Source: Embleya scabrispora
GTDB taxonomy: Bacteria; Actinomycetota; Actinomycetes; Streptomycetales; Streptomycetaceae
Direction: 5' to 3'
DNA: 64,000 nucleotides
NCBI RefSeq assembly: GCF_002024165.1
Contig: NZ_MWQN01000001.1
Span: 6,386,001-6,450,000 of the forward strand
Both the position numbers and the translations under genes were made by a program. Shown here piece after piece: positions 53,522 to 64,000 of this stretch; the first letter of the stretch is position 1, and each line of letters starts with the position of its first letter. The notes below the pieces were generated by a model. It saw nothing but the letters and a program-made list of their open reading frames with translations, did no database searches and was not told where the DNA came from.

Positions 53522-54895
53522 CCACGGGGGCGGGGGACCCCGGTCACAGACGCCCACCCGACGTGGCATTCCGGAACGCGAGCGGGGATCAGGCCGCGAG
53601 CGAAGCAGCGTGTCGGGTGCGAGCGAAGCAGCGTGTCAGGGTCGTGGCGCAGCAAGGCGGAGAATCGGGGTCGTGTCGGCGGCGGTGCTTTTTGTTGGGC
53701 GCTTCGCGCCGGCTCGCGAGGGACCACTTTTCTGCTCCCCCGCTTCGCTCCTCCGCAGAAAAGCGGCCCCTCGCTCGGGGTCGGCTGTCCCTCCGCTTCG
53801 CTCCGGGCCATCCGACCCACAAAACCGCGGCTCCGCCGCTCTCCGCGCTTCGCGCGTCGATCGCGTGGGCGGCCCGGGTCGTGGGCGCTGACGCGCCATG
53901 GGGGTGAGGGGTGGGGAGGCCAGGTTCGCGAGGCGGCGCGGGTCCCACGCCGCCTGGTCACCGTCGCGATGTGGGCCTTGCCCGGTGACCCGAGTCGTTG
54001 GTGTATCCCGTCGGCGCGTCAGCGCCCACGACCCTGGTCGAGGTGGTGATCGACGCGCGCAGCGCGGAGAGCGGCGGAGCCGCCGTTTGTTTTTTTGGGC
54101 TGGGCGACCCGGAGCGAAGCGGAGGGGCGCACAGCCGCGAGCGGGGTGCCGCTTTTCTGCGGAGGAGCGAAGCGGGGGAGCAGAAAAGCGGTGCCTCGCG
54201 AGCCGGCGCGAAGCGCCCAACAAAAAGCACCGCTGCGGGACACGACTTTGGCCGCTAGGGCGGCTTGTGCCGCGAGCCTGGTTGCTTCGTTCGCCTGCGC
54301 CGCCCTCCAGGCTCCGCGCCTTGCTCGCCCCGCGACTCCGGCCGGCCCCCGGTGGCCTCCGGGGCGCGGTCGGGACGGTTGTGCAGCGGTTTCTCCTCCG
54401 CTTCGCTCCGTCGGGCGCGGAGGCGCGGGACGCCGCCGCTGCGGCGGCGCCTCGGGGTACCGGCTCCGCTCCGCTCCACCGAGGCACCTTCGTCCGCCCG
54501 CCCAGCCCCCGACGTCCAGGTTGCCTCGTGCCGTTGGTGTGTCGAACCCAGCCGCAGGGCAACTGGGTGACTCTGGATTCACTCGAATGGATGAGCGTGG
54601 TGGGAGTCCCCAACGGCAAATCCCGCCGGATCTACGCTGAACGCGGTTCGGGATCCGGGCCGGTATCAGCCCGACCCGTCCGAGCACGGGCCAGGACGGG
54701 CCGGCTCGGCCCGGCGCCTCGTCCGGCCTTCCGGGGCCGTGGCGGCTCGATCGCGCCGTCGCGGGTCGGGTGCGGGGCGGGCGAGCCGGACCTCGGTAGG
54801 GGGGTCGCGGGTCGGCAAGTGGTCGCCGACCCGCGATGCTCCCGGGGCCGGTCCGGGGTGGTGGCGGCGGTCGGTCGGTGGCCTACAGTCGACGG
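53522..54895. other. Gene-free structured region
   Basis: 1374 bp between two plus-strand genes. It carries a direct repeat of GCGAGCGAAGCAGCGTGTC (53596-53614, 53619-53637), the long inverted repeat (separate entry), five copies of CCGCTTCGCTCC or its complement (53741, 53793, 54111, 54164, 54398) and further hairpins at 54274-54314 and 54449-54485. Reading frames through it have biased, repeat-driven compositions and no recognisable domain. The promoter of the SseB-like gene is at its right end (TACAGT 54884-54889). Confidence 0.7.
53682..54233. repeat. Long imperfect inverted repeat with nested hairpins
   Basis: Left arm 53682-53897 (216 nt) and right arm 54013-54233 (221 nt) are diverged reverse complements, separated by 115 nt. 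Best-conserved stretch: GCGGTGCTTTTTGTTGGGCG on the left against its complement ending at 54233, continuing through CTTCGCGCCGGCTCGCGAGG. Inside each arm is a hairpin: CCRCTTTTCTGC/GCAGAAAAGCGG at 53724-53735/53755-53766 (one mismatch) and 54149-54160/54180-54191 (perfect). The spacer has two hairpins of its own (AGGCGGCG/CGCCGCCT and GGTCACCG/CGGTGACC). Purpose unknown. Confidence 0.88.
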
Positions 54896-55633
54896 GTGGA
54901 TTTCAGCGGCAAGAGCATTCCCGACACCGGATTCCCCGACGACGACGGCAGCGCCCACCCCGCGCTGGCACGGGCGCTGGCGGCGCCGGAGGTGGACGAC
55001 GAGGCGGTCTCCCGAGCCCTGTGCGAGGCGCGACTGCTGGTCCCGGTGGTGGCGATCCTGACCGAGGAGGAGGACGTCGCGCCGGGGGAGTTGCGGCGGG
55101 AGAAGTCCAGCGACATGGCGGTGCCCACGATCCAGGGCCCGGACGGGCGCCGGGCGCTGCCGGCGTTCACCTCGGTCGCGGCGCTGGCGCGGTGGCGGGC
55201 GGACGCCCGGCCGATCCCGGTCGAGGCCGCGCGTGCCGCGCACGCCGCGTACGCGGAGGAGGCGGACACGCTGTTGCTCGACCTGGCCGGGCCGTATCCG
55301 TACGAGGTGTCGGGCAGTCGGCTGCGGGCGGTGGCGGAGGGGCGGGCGCATCTGGCTCCGCACCGGGACCCGGAGGTGCTGGGCGCGGTGCGGGAGGCGG
55401 TGCACTCCGAGCGTGCGGTGTCGGCGGTGTACCTGACCGAGGGCGGCGGCAACGATCTGACGCTGAGCCTGGTGGCGGCGGCGTCACCGATCGAGGTGAC
55501 GGAGGCCGCGCGGCGGATCGTGGGGCGGTTGGCCGAGGACGACGTGGTCCGGGCCCGGCTGGATCGTGGGCTCGACCTGGCGATGTTGCCGCCGGGCGCT
55601 TCGCTGGAGGCGGAGCCGCTCTTCTCGCGATAA
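54896..55633 (+). CDS. SseB-family protein
   Basis: 245 residues from GTG 54896, 7 nt after TACAGT (54884-54889). VDFSGKSIPDTGFPDDDGSAHPALARALAAPEVDDEAVSRALCEARLLVPVVAI and the following LPAFTSVAALARWRADARPIPVEAARAA are typical of the SseB N-terminal domain common in actinobacteria. The second half (VREAVHSERAVSAVYLTEGGGNDLTLSLVAA) matches the SseB C-terminal-like region. Soluble, function not established. Upstream is the structured region; downstream is repeat array C. Confidence 0.85.
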   Translation: MDFSGKSIPDTGFPDDDGSAHPALARALAAPEVDDEAVSRALCEARLLVPVVAILTEEEDVAPGELRREKSSDMAVPTIQGPDGRRALPAFTSVAALARWRADARPIPVEAARAAHAAYAEEADTLLLDLAGPYPYEVSGSRLRAVAEGRAHLAPHRDPEVLGAVREAVHSERAVSAVYLTEGGGNDLTLSLVAAASPIEVTEAARRIVGRLAEDDVVRARLDRGLDLAMLPPGASLEAEPLFSR

Positions 55634-55648
55634 ACGCGACCGGGGTCG

Positions 55649-56060
55649 TCCTCAAGCGCCGGACGGGCTGAGTGGGTCCGCTCGGTTTCGTGGCGCTTTG
55701 CCGGCGCTCACTCGCCCGATGGGCCGTGGGCCGGTTGGGCTCCGGGCCGGGCTGCGCCCCGCTTGTCCTCAAGCGCCGGACGGGCTGAGGGGGTTTGCTC
55801 GGCCTGAATGGATCTGCGCGGTCCGCGGTTCGTGGTGCTTTGCGGGTGCTCATTCGCCGGGTGGGCCGGTTGGGCTCCGGGCCGGGCTGCGCCCTGCTTG
55901 TCCTCAAGCGCCGGACGGGCTGAGGGGGTTTGCTCGGCCTGAATGGATCTGCGCGGTCCGCGGTTCGTGGTGCTTTGCGGGTGCTCATTCGCCGGGTGGG
56001 CCGGTTGGGCTCCGGGTCGGGCTGCGCCCTGCTTGTCCTCAAGCGTCGGATGGGCTTTGG
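55649..56060. repeat. Repeat array C: four CGCCGGACGGGCTG-type units with a 135-bp tandem duplication
   Basis: Units start at 55649, 55766, 55901 and 56036. The 135-bp block 55766-55900 is repeated almost exactly at 55901-56035. It fills the gap between the converging SseB-like and DUF1844 genes, as arrays A and B do at their own convergent gaps. No gene is called here. Confidence 0.9.
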
Positions 56061-56109
56061 TCTGTTCGGCCGAAGTGTCAGATGGGCTGAGGGGGTTGTT
56101 TGCTTGGGT

Positions 56110-56134
56110 GCCGGGCCGGGGGGGGCGGCCCGGC
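56110..56134 (-). terminator. Terminator of the DUF1844 gene
   Basis: GCCGGGCCG (56110-56118) pairs with CGGCCCGGC (56126-56134) around a loop of seven G, 7 nt past the stop codon. Confidence 0.65.
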
Positions 56135-56140
56135 TTTGGG

Positions 56141-56509
56141 TTAGTGGACTGGGCCGGTGAGTTTTTCGCCTGGGCCCTTTCCTGGGGCGTCCGGGTATGT
56201 GGAGGCTTCGCGGAAGGCCGACTGGAGGGTTTTGAGGCCGTCGCGCAGGGGGGCCGCGTGGTAGGAGCCGACCTCCGGGGCCGCGGCGGTGACCAGGCCC
56301 GCCAGAGCGGTGATCAGTTTGCGGGCCTCGTCGAGGTCCTTGTGCGCCTCGCCGTCCTCGGCCAGGCCCAGTTTGACCGCCGCCGCGCTCATCAGGTGGA
56401 CGGACAGCGTGGTGATGACCTCGACGGCCGGCACGTCCGCGATGTCGCGGGTCATGACGTCGACGTCGTCGGCCGGGCCGGGTGCAATATGGGGGGCGCT
56501 CTCGCTCAT
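56141..56509 (-). CDS. DUF1844 family protein
   Basis: 122 residues: MSESAPHIAPGPADDVDVMTRDIADVPAVEVITTLSVHLMSAAAVKLGLAEDGEAHKDLDEARKLITALAGLVTAAAPEVGSYHAAPLRDGLKTLQSAFREAS. The HLMSAAAVKLGL and DLDEARKLITALAGL helices define the family; function unknown. It is divergent from infC, an arrangement common in actinobacteria. ATG 56509. Confidence 0.9.
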   Translation of the reverse strand: MSESAPHIAPGPADDVDVMTRDIADVPAVEVITTLSVHLMSAAAVKLGLAEDGEAHKDLDEARKLITALAGLVTAAAPEVGSYHAAPLRDGLKTLQSAFREASTYPDAPGKGPGEKLTGPVH

Positions 56510-56578
56510 GGGGACCAGTCTCGGCCATGCCCCCGAATCGGGGAACAACGGGGCCCTTCGGCATGTTCGAGCCAGTGG

Positions 56579-56884
56579 TAGAGTGGTGTATCGACCGACC
56601 GGGCATCTGCATGCCCGGCCTGCAAGCGGAGGCTCCGTCTCCCACCCGATCGACCTCACGGACGACGGGTACCGGTCCGGTGCGACGCACATTCGTGTGC
56701 GTCCGTTCCACGTTCGCCGCCCTCCGGGCGGCTTCGTCAGCCGGTGGTGGAGCCTCGCATGCAACCGTGCGAGGCTTTTTCGCGTTGCCTGGATGGCTGC
56801 GCGCGGAACCTGGCTCGGGGGGAAGTAACACCGAGACACATGTGACCGCTTCGCCCGCGGTCGCTTCAGGTATGAGGAGGCCCC
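56579..56884 (+). promoter_or_regulatory. Structured leader of the infC operon
   Basis: A TAGAGT -10 candidate (56579-56584) implies a transcript with about 295 nt before infC. It contains CCGGGCAT-CTGC-ATGCCCGG (56599-56618), GACGCACA-TTCG-TGTGCGTC (56684-56703), GCCGCCC-TCC-GGGCGGC (56716-56732) and then a U-tailed terminator (56751-56780). The layout suggests control by premature termination of the infC-rpmI-rplT transcript. No sequence match to the known L20 leaders is evident to me. Confidence 0.6.
56751..56780 (+). terminator. Intrinsic terminator inside the infC leader
   Basis: AGCCTCGCA (56751-56759) pairs with TGCGAGGCT (56768-56776), loop 8 nt, followed by a run of five T (56776-56780). 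It is the only hairpin with a clear U tract I noticed in the window, and it lies upstream of infC rather than behind a gene. Confidence 0.78.
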
Positions 56885-57580
56885 ATCAGCGCCGAGCCCC
56901 GCATCAACGACCGGATTCGCGTCCCCGAGGTGCGACTCGTTGGTCCTGGCGGCGAGCAGGTCGGAATCGTCCCGCTGGCCAAGGCCATGGAACTTGCCCA
57001 GGAGTACGACCTCGACCTCGTAGAGGTCGCGGCCAACGCCCGGCCGCCGGTCTGCAAGCTCATGGACTACGGCAAGTTCAAGTACGAGTCGGCCATGAAG
57101 GCCCGTGAGGCGCGCAAGAACCAGGCGCACACGGTCATCAAGGAGATGAAGCTCCGGCCGAAGATCGACCCGCACGACTACGACACCAAGAAGGGTCACG
57201 TCGAGCGGTTCCTGAAGCAGGGCGACAAGGTCAAGATCACGATCATGTTCCGTGGTCGCGAGCAGTCCCGGCCCGAACTGGGCTACCGACTGCTGCAGCG
57301 TCTCGCGACGGACGTCCAGGAGCTCGGGTTCATCGAATCGAACCCGAAGCAGGACGGCCGCAACATGATCATGGTTCTCGGCCCGCACAAGAAGAAGACC
57401 GAGGCCATGGCCGAGGCTCGCGAGGCCCAGGCGGCGCGCAAGGACGCGCGTCGGGTGGCCGTCGAGTCCGGGGACGAACGCCCCGACGAGTCGGAAGCCG
57501 GCAGGGCCGAGGCCGCCGCTCAGGTCGCCGAAGCCCCCGTCGAGTCCGACGCGGAGTCGAAGGCCGAAGAGCAGGTCTGA
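56885..57580 (+). CDS. infC: Translation initiation factor IF-3, with ATC start codon
   Basis: 231 residues. No ATG, GTG or TTG lies near GAGGAGG (56874-56880); an ATC at 56885 follows it and gives the family's exact N terminus (M)[30 protein letters not shown]. The N domain (1-75), linker helix and C domain with [38 protein letters not shown] are complete, then an acidic tail of about 45 residues. IF-3 prevents 70S reassociation and rejects non-standard start codons, so a rare start allows self-limitation, as known for infC elsewhere. An ATG-based start would be at 56930, cutting the conserved N terminus. Confidence 0.95.
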   Translation: MSAEPRINDRIRVPEVRLVGPGGEQVGIVPLAKAMELAQEYDLDLVEVAANARPPVCKLMDYGKFKYESAMKAREARKNQAHTVIKEMKLRPKIDPHDYDTKKGHVERFLKQGDKVKITIMFRGREQSRPELGYRLLQRLATDVQELGFIESNPKQDGRNMIMVLGPHKKKTEAMAEAREAQAARKDARRVAVESGDERPDESEAGRAEAAAQVAEAPVESDAESKAEEQV

Positions 57581-57620
57581 CCCGGAACGGGTCGCCCCGC
57601 GCCGATTTGCACACACACCT

Positions 57621-57649
57621 GTGCCTGCCCGGTGGTACCGGGCGGGCAC
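57621..57649 (+). promoter_or_regulatory. Hairpin between infC and rpmI
   Basis: GTGCCTGCCCGG (57621-57632) pairs with CCGGGCGGGCAC (57638-57649), 12 bp with one G-U and a 5-nt loop, 26 nt ahead of the rpmI ATG. It could be an RNA stabiliser or an L20-binding operator; no U tract. Confidence 0.4.
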
Positions 57650-57674
57650 GGCACGACGAGGAGACTGCGGCGAC

Positions 57675-57869
57675 ATGCCGAAGAACAAGACCCACAGCGG
57701 TGCCAGCAAGCGCTTTCGTATCACCGGCTCCGGCAAGGTGCTGCGCCAGCGTGCGGGTCGCCGTCACCTTCTCGAACACAAGCCCTCGACCCTGACCCGG
57801 CGCCTCGCCGGCGTCGTCGAGGTGGCCCCGGCCGACGCCAAGAAGATCAAGAAGCTGCTCAAGAAGTAG
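57675..57869 (+). CDS. rpmI: 50S ribosomal protein L35
   Basis: 64 residues, [46 protein letters not shown].., the complete L35 signature. ATG 57675 after GAGGAGA. Located between infC and rplT as in most bacteria; part of the large subunit. Confidence 0.97.
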   Translation: MPKNKTHSGASKRFRITGSGKVLRQRAGRRHLLEHKPSTLTRRLAGVVEVAPADAKKIKKLLKK

Positions 57870-57989
57870 TAGTAGGCAGCAGTCGTCGCACCGGCTGACG
57901 AGAACCCACCGGTCGGCGACAGGCGACGGTCCCAGACTTACCCGGGCCGCGGTCGACACACCGCGGTCTGACATCAAGGAGTTCATCAA

Positions 57990-58382
57990 GTGGCACGCGT
58001 CAAGCGGTCGGTCAACGCCCACAAGAAGCGCCGCGTCATCCTCGAGCGGGCGTCCGGCTACCGCGGCCAGCGGTCCCGTCTGTACAGGAAGGCCAAGGAG
58101 CAGGTCACCCACTCCATGGTCTACAACTACAACGACCGCAAGAAGCGGAAGGGGGACTTCCGTCAGCTGTGGATCCAGCGCATCAACGCCGCTGCCCGCC
58201 TGAACGGGATGACCTACAACCGCTTCGTGCAGGGCCTCAAGGCCGCCGGTGTGGAGATCGACCGCAAGATGCTCGCCGAGCTCGCGGTCAACGACGCCCC
58301 GGCGTTCGCCGCCCTCGTCGAGGTAGCGCAGAAGGCCCTCCCGGCCGACGTCAACGCGAAGAAGGAAGACGCCGCGGCCTGA
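57990..58382 (+). CDS. rplT: 50S ribosomal protein L20
   Basis: 130 residues from GTG 57990 ([39 protein letters not shown]). The basic N-terminal extension and the helical globular part ([47 protein letters not shown]) are complete. Binds 23S rRNA early in assembly and represses its own operon in other bacteria. AAGGAG precedes the start. Confidence 0.97.
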   Translation: MARVKRSVNAHKKRRVILERASGYRGQRSRLYRKAKEQVTHSMVYNYNDRKKRKGDFRQLWIQRINAAARLNGMTYNRFVQGLKAAGVEIDRKMLAELAVNDAPAFAALVEVAQKALPADVNAKKEDAAA

Positions 58383-58455
58383 TCGTCGACCCACGTCGTC
58401 GATGTCGCAGCACTTCCCAGGCCGTTGCAGGTCGAGAGCAGAGAACGGTAACGCG

Positions 58456-59301
58456 ATGGCGAGCCCCGAGCTGACGTCCACCCGATCACCACGAGTGGCG
58501 GCGGCTCGGCGGCTCGCCAAACGCGCTTTCCGGGCCCGGGAGCGGTTGTTCCTGGCCGAGGGGCCGCAGGCGGTGCGCGAGGCGGTGGCCCTGCCGGGCA
58601 CGCTGCGCGAGATGTACATCACCCCCGAGGTGGCCGAGCGCTACCCGGATCTGGTCGCGAGCGCGCACGAGGCCCGGGTGCCGGTGTTCACCGCCACCGA
58701 CGAGGTCGTCGCCGCGATCAGCCAGACCGTCACCCCGCAGGGCGTGGTGGCGCTGTGCCGGTTCGTGGACGTTCCCCTGGAGCACGCGATGGCGGCGCGG
58801 CCGCACCTGGTCGCGGTGCTGGCCAACGTGCGCGACCCCGGCAACGCGGGCACCGTACTGCGCGCGGCCGACGCGGCCGGCGCCGAGGCGGTCGTACTCA
58901 CCGACGCGTCGGTGGACCCGTACAACCCCAAGGCCGTGCGCGCCTCGGTGGGCAGCCTCTTTCATCTGCCTGTCGTCACCGGCGCCCGGATCGAGGACAC
59001 CGTCGCCGCGCTGCGCGCCGCCGGGATGCGGATCCTGGCCGCGGACGGCGCGGGCGAGGCCGATCTGGACGGCGAACTGGACGCGGGCGCGCTGGCCGGA
59101 CCCACCGCGTGGATATTCGGCAACGAGGCGTGGGGGCTCCCCGAGGAGACCCGCGCGCTGGCCGACGCCGTGGTGCGGGTGCCGATTCACGGACGGGCCG
59201 AGAGTCTGAACCTGGCGACCGCCGCGGCCGTGTGTCTGTATGCCTCCGCCCGCGCGCAACGCGGACACGGGGGCTGCCGCTCCGGCGCGCGAAACGCGTG
59301 A
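58456..59301 (+). CDS. TrmH/SpoU-family RNA 2'-O-methyltransferase
   Basis: 281 residues from ATG 58456. N-terminal substrate-binding part (SPRVAAARRLAKRAFRARERLFLAEGPQAVREA) and the SPOUT knot with motifs VLANVRDPGNAGTVLRAADAAGAEAVVL, PTAWIFGNEAWGLPEE and VRVPIHGRAESLNLATAAAVCLY. It methylates a ribose in rRNA or tRNA, site not determined. Its position after rplT is conserved in streptomycetes as I recall. The kinase gene follows 139 bp later. Confidence 0.93.
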   Translation: MASPELTSTRSPRVAAARRLAKRAFRARERLFLAEGPQAVREAVALPGTLREMYITPEVAERYPDLVASAHEARVPVFTATDEVVAAISQTVTPQGVVALCRFVDVPLEHAMAARPHLVAVLANVRDPGNAGTVLRAADAAGAEAVVLTDASVDPYNPKAVRASVGSLFHLPVVTGARIEDTVAALRAAGMRILAADGAGEADLDGELDAGALAGPTAWIFGNEAWGLPEETRALADAVVRVPIHGRAESLNLATAAAVCLYASARAQRGHGGCRSGARNA

Positions 59302-59440
59302 CGACCCCGACGTACCCGGCTTGACCGGCCGGCGCCGGGGAACGAGGCGGTTGCGTCCGGCGCACCCGGACGGCACGCTGCGCCTTGGGATAGTGTGTCC
59401 GGCCCGGAACTCCCTCGGGCCCGAAACGGGAAGGGGGCCG

Positions 59441-61769
<2,329 letters not shown>

Positions 61770-61770
<1 letters not shown>

Positions 61771-64000
61771 TGCGGGTCCCGCTTTCGTGGTTGCGGGAGT
61801 ACGTCGACCTCCCCGCCGGCGAGTCCGGGCGCGACGTCGCCGACAAGCTCGTCGCGCTCGGCCTCGAGGTCGAGACGGTCGAACGGCTCGGCGCGGACCT
61901 CAAGGGTCCGCTCGTGGTCGGACAGGTGCTGGAGATCGAGGAACTGGAGGGCTTCAAGAAGCCGATCCGGTTCTGCAAGGTCGACGTCGGCGACGCCAAC
62001 GGCACCGGCGAGCCGCAGGAGATCGTCTGCGGCGCGCGCAACTTCGAGGTCGACGACAAGGTCGTGGTGATCCTGCCGGGCGGCGTGCTGCCCGGCCCGT
62101 TCGAGATCGCCGAGCGCAAGACCTACGGGCGCGTGTCGCGCGGGATGATCTGCTCGGCCCGCGAGCTGGGCATGGGCGACGACCACGACGGCATCATCGT
62201 GCTGCCGATCGAGGCGCAGATCGGCGCGGACGCGATCGAACTGCTCGGCCTGGTCGACGAGGTGCTCGACATCGCGGTCACCCCCGACCGCGGCTACTGC
62301 CTGTCGATGCGCGGCGTCGCCCGCGAGGCGGCGATCGCCTACGGGCAGCCGCTGCGCGACCCGGCGCTGCTGGACGTGCCCGACGCCAACGGGTACGGCT
62401 ACCCGGTGCGGGTCGAGGACGCGGCCGGGTGCGACCGGTTCGTCGCGCGCACCGTGGTCGGCGTCGACCCCGACGCGCCGTCGCCGCTGTGGGTGCAGCG
62501 CCGCGTGCAGATGAGCGGCATGCGGCCGATCTCGCTGGTCGTGGACGTGACCAACTACGTCATGCTCGAACTCGGCCAGCCGCTGCACGCCTACGACCGG
62601 GCCCGCCTGCAGGGTCCGATCGTGGTGCGCCGTGCGCAGGCCGGCGAGAAGCTGACCACCCTTGACGACGCCGAGCGCACGCTCGACCCCGAGGACCTGC
62701 TGATCTGCGACAACCGCGGACCGATCGGCCTCGCGGGCGTGATGGGCGGCGAGAGCACCGAGATCGGCGACCACACCACCGACATCGTGATCGAGGCCGC
62801 GCACTTCGACCCGGTGGCCATCGCGCGCACCGCGCGCCGACACAGGCTGTCCTCGGAGGCGTCGCGCCGGTTCGAGCGCGGCGTGGACCCCGAGGCGGCC
62901 CGCGCGGCGGCCCAGCGCGCGGTCGACCTGCTGGCCGCGCTCGGCGGCGAGCGGGCCCAGGCCGAGGCGGGCGTGACCGAGGTGGACGCGCCGCGCGAGC
63001 CGGTGCGGATCACCCTGGCCGCCGACCACGCGGCCAAGGTCGCGGGCGTGCCCTACACCCGCGAGACGGTGGCCCAGCGGCTGCAGGAGGTGGGCTGCTC
63101 GGTCGAGGGCATCGACACGCTCACCGTCGCCCCGCCGACCTGGCGGCCCGACCTGACCGACCCCAACGACCTGGCCGAAGAGGTCATCCGGTTGGAGGGC
63201 TACGACCGGGTGCCCGCCACGCTGCCGCAGGTGCCGGCCGGCCGAGGGCTGACCGCCGACCAGCGGCGCCGGCGCCGGCTGGGCCGGGCCCTGGCGGGCG
63301 CGGGCTACACCGAGGTGCTGAACTACCCGTTCCTGGGGCAGAGCGCGTTCGACGACCTCGGCCTGGCCGAGGACGACGCGCGGCGGCGCACGGTGGTGCT
63401 GGTCAACCCGATCTCCGAGGAGGAGCCGGCGCTGCGCACCACGCTGCTGCCGGGTCTGCTGGACACGCTGCGCCGCAACCTCGGGCGCGGCAACGCCGAC
63501 CTCGCGCTGTTCGAGTCGGGTGTGGTCTTCCGGCCGAACGCCTCGACCCCGCCCGCGCCCGCGCTCGCCGTGGACCGGCGGCCGAGCGAGGCGGAACTGG
63601 ACGCGCTGGCCGCGGCGTTGCCGCACCAGCCGCAGCGGATCGCGGTCGTGCTGTCCGGAGAGCGCGAGCGCTCCGGGTGGTGGGGCAAGGGCAGGCCGCA
63701 GATCTGGGCGGATGCGATCGAGGCCGCGCGGGTGGTGGCGGACGCCGTCGGGGTCGAGCTGACCGTGCGGGCGGATCGGCACGAGCCGTGGCATCCCGGG
63801 CGCTGCGCCGCGCTGGTGGCGACCGCGCCGGACGGGAGCGAGCGGGTCGTCGGGCACGCCGGCGAGCTGCACCCGAGGGTACTCAAGACGCTGCACCTGC
63901 CGGAGCGGGTCGGCGCGATGGAGTTGGACCTGGACCTGCTCGCCGCCGACCTGGACGGGGAGCACGCGGTCCAGGCCGGGCACGTCTCCTCCTACCCGCC
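61770..64000 (+). CDS. pheT: Phenylalanyl-tRNA synthetase beta subunit (3' end beyond the window)
   Basis: 743 codons are visible. [38 protein letters not shown] opens the B1 domain, then the tRNA-binding EMAP-like domain ([52 protein letters not shown]), B3/B4 editing region ([32 protein letters not shown]), B5 and the catalytic-like domain. The missing piece is the last 90 or so residues, the FDX-ACB anticodon domain. ATG 61770 overlaps the pheS stop (TGATG). Confidence 0.97.

Noticed and set aside
53682-54233. Insertion sequence ends
   Set aside because: The arms are long and internally structured, the 115-nt spacer cannot encode a transposase, and no flanking target duplication was found by eye.
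53500-54700. Several overlapping frames of 90-390 codons in the structured region
   Set aside because: Repeat-driven compositions, mirrored between the two arms, no start-site signals and no domain match.

Overview
The window is about 73% G+C and reads as core chromosome of a streptomycete-type actinomycete (Streptomyces, Embleya, Kitasatospora or a close relative). The evidence is GTG/TTG/ATG starts with G/C at almost every third codon position, a complete Pup-proteasome gene set, a DasR-type chitinase promoter, many apparently leaderless promoters, and arrays of the CGCCGGACGGGCTG intergenic repeat. I see no rRNA, tRNA, CRISPR array, intact insertion sequence or prophage. From memory, the gene order from metH to pheT resembles the S. 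coelicolor region around SCO1657 to SCO1594; this was not checked.

Layout. 1-9 kb holds mostly secreted or metabolic genes: a truncated solute-binding lipoprotein, ferredoxin-NADP reductase, a hypothetical gene, a CBM2-Fn3-GH18 chitinase, a group III truncated haemoglobin, an endoglycoceramidase-like GH5 enzyme and a RecB-like Fe-S nuclease. 9-18 kb: a LuxR-type two-component pair, a hairpin-rich spacer, a HAD hydrolase, an RlmA-type rRNA methyltransferase, metH and a PAC2 protein. 18-41 kb is the Pup-proteasome supercluster: M50 protease, trmI, a ferredoxin, arc (mpa), a tiny ORF coupled to dop, dop, pup, an endonuclease VII-like HNH gene, prcB, prcA, a lacI/MFS pair, pafA, an ABC ATPase, two FKBP isomerases, DUF3866, pafB, pafC, a zinc-ribbon protein, tatA and tatC. 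41-54 kb: lipid kinase, HelY helicase, amidase, a membrane-tethered ECF sigma factor fused to an anti-sigma zinc domain, a degenerate-GGDEF protein, a 5'-3' exonuclease, a STAS protein, a PLP enzyme and a fused acyl-CoA carboxylase carboxyltransferase. 53.5-54.9 kb has no credible gene and carries a roughly 220-bp-arm inverted repeat full of nested hairpins. 54.9-64 kb: an SseB-like protein, DUF1844, then infC-rpmI-rplT, trmH, an orphan PAS histidine kinase, pheS and the truncated pheT.

How the genes work together. Pup is activated and ligated to proteins by PafA. ARC (Mpa) unfolds the tagged proteins into the PrcBA 20S core, and Dop removes Pup. PafB/PafC are the WYL-domain DNA-damage regulators usually found in this neighbourhood. 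TatA/TatC form a minimal Tat exporter. infC-rpmI-rplT-pheST is a translation operon, apparently with a structured, terminator-bearing leader and a rare ATC start codon for infC.

The least explained sequence is the inverted-repeat element at 53682-54233, the covarying hairpin spacer at 11180-11776, the three repeat arrays that each sit in a convergent gene gap, the lower-GC nuclease gene between pup and prcB, and the leaderless 24-codon ORF coupled to dop.
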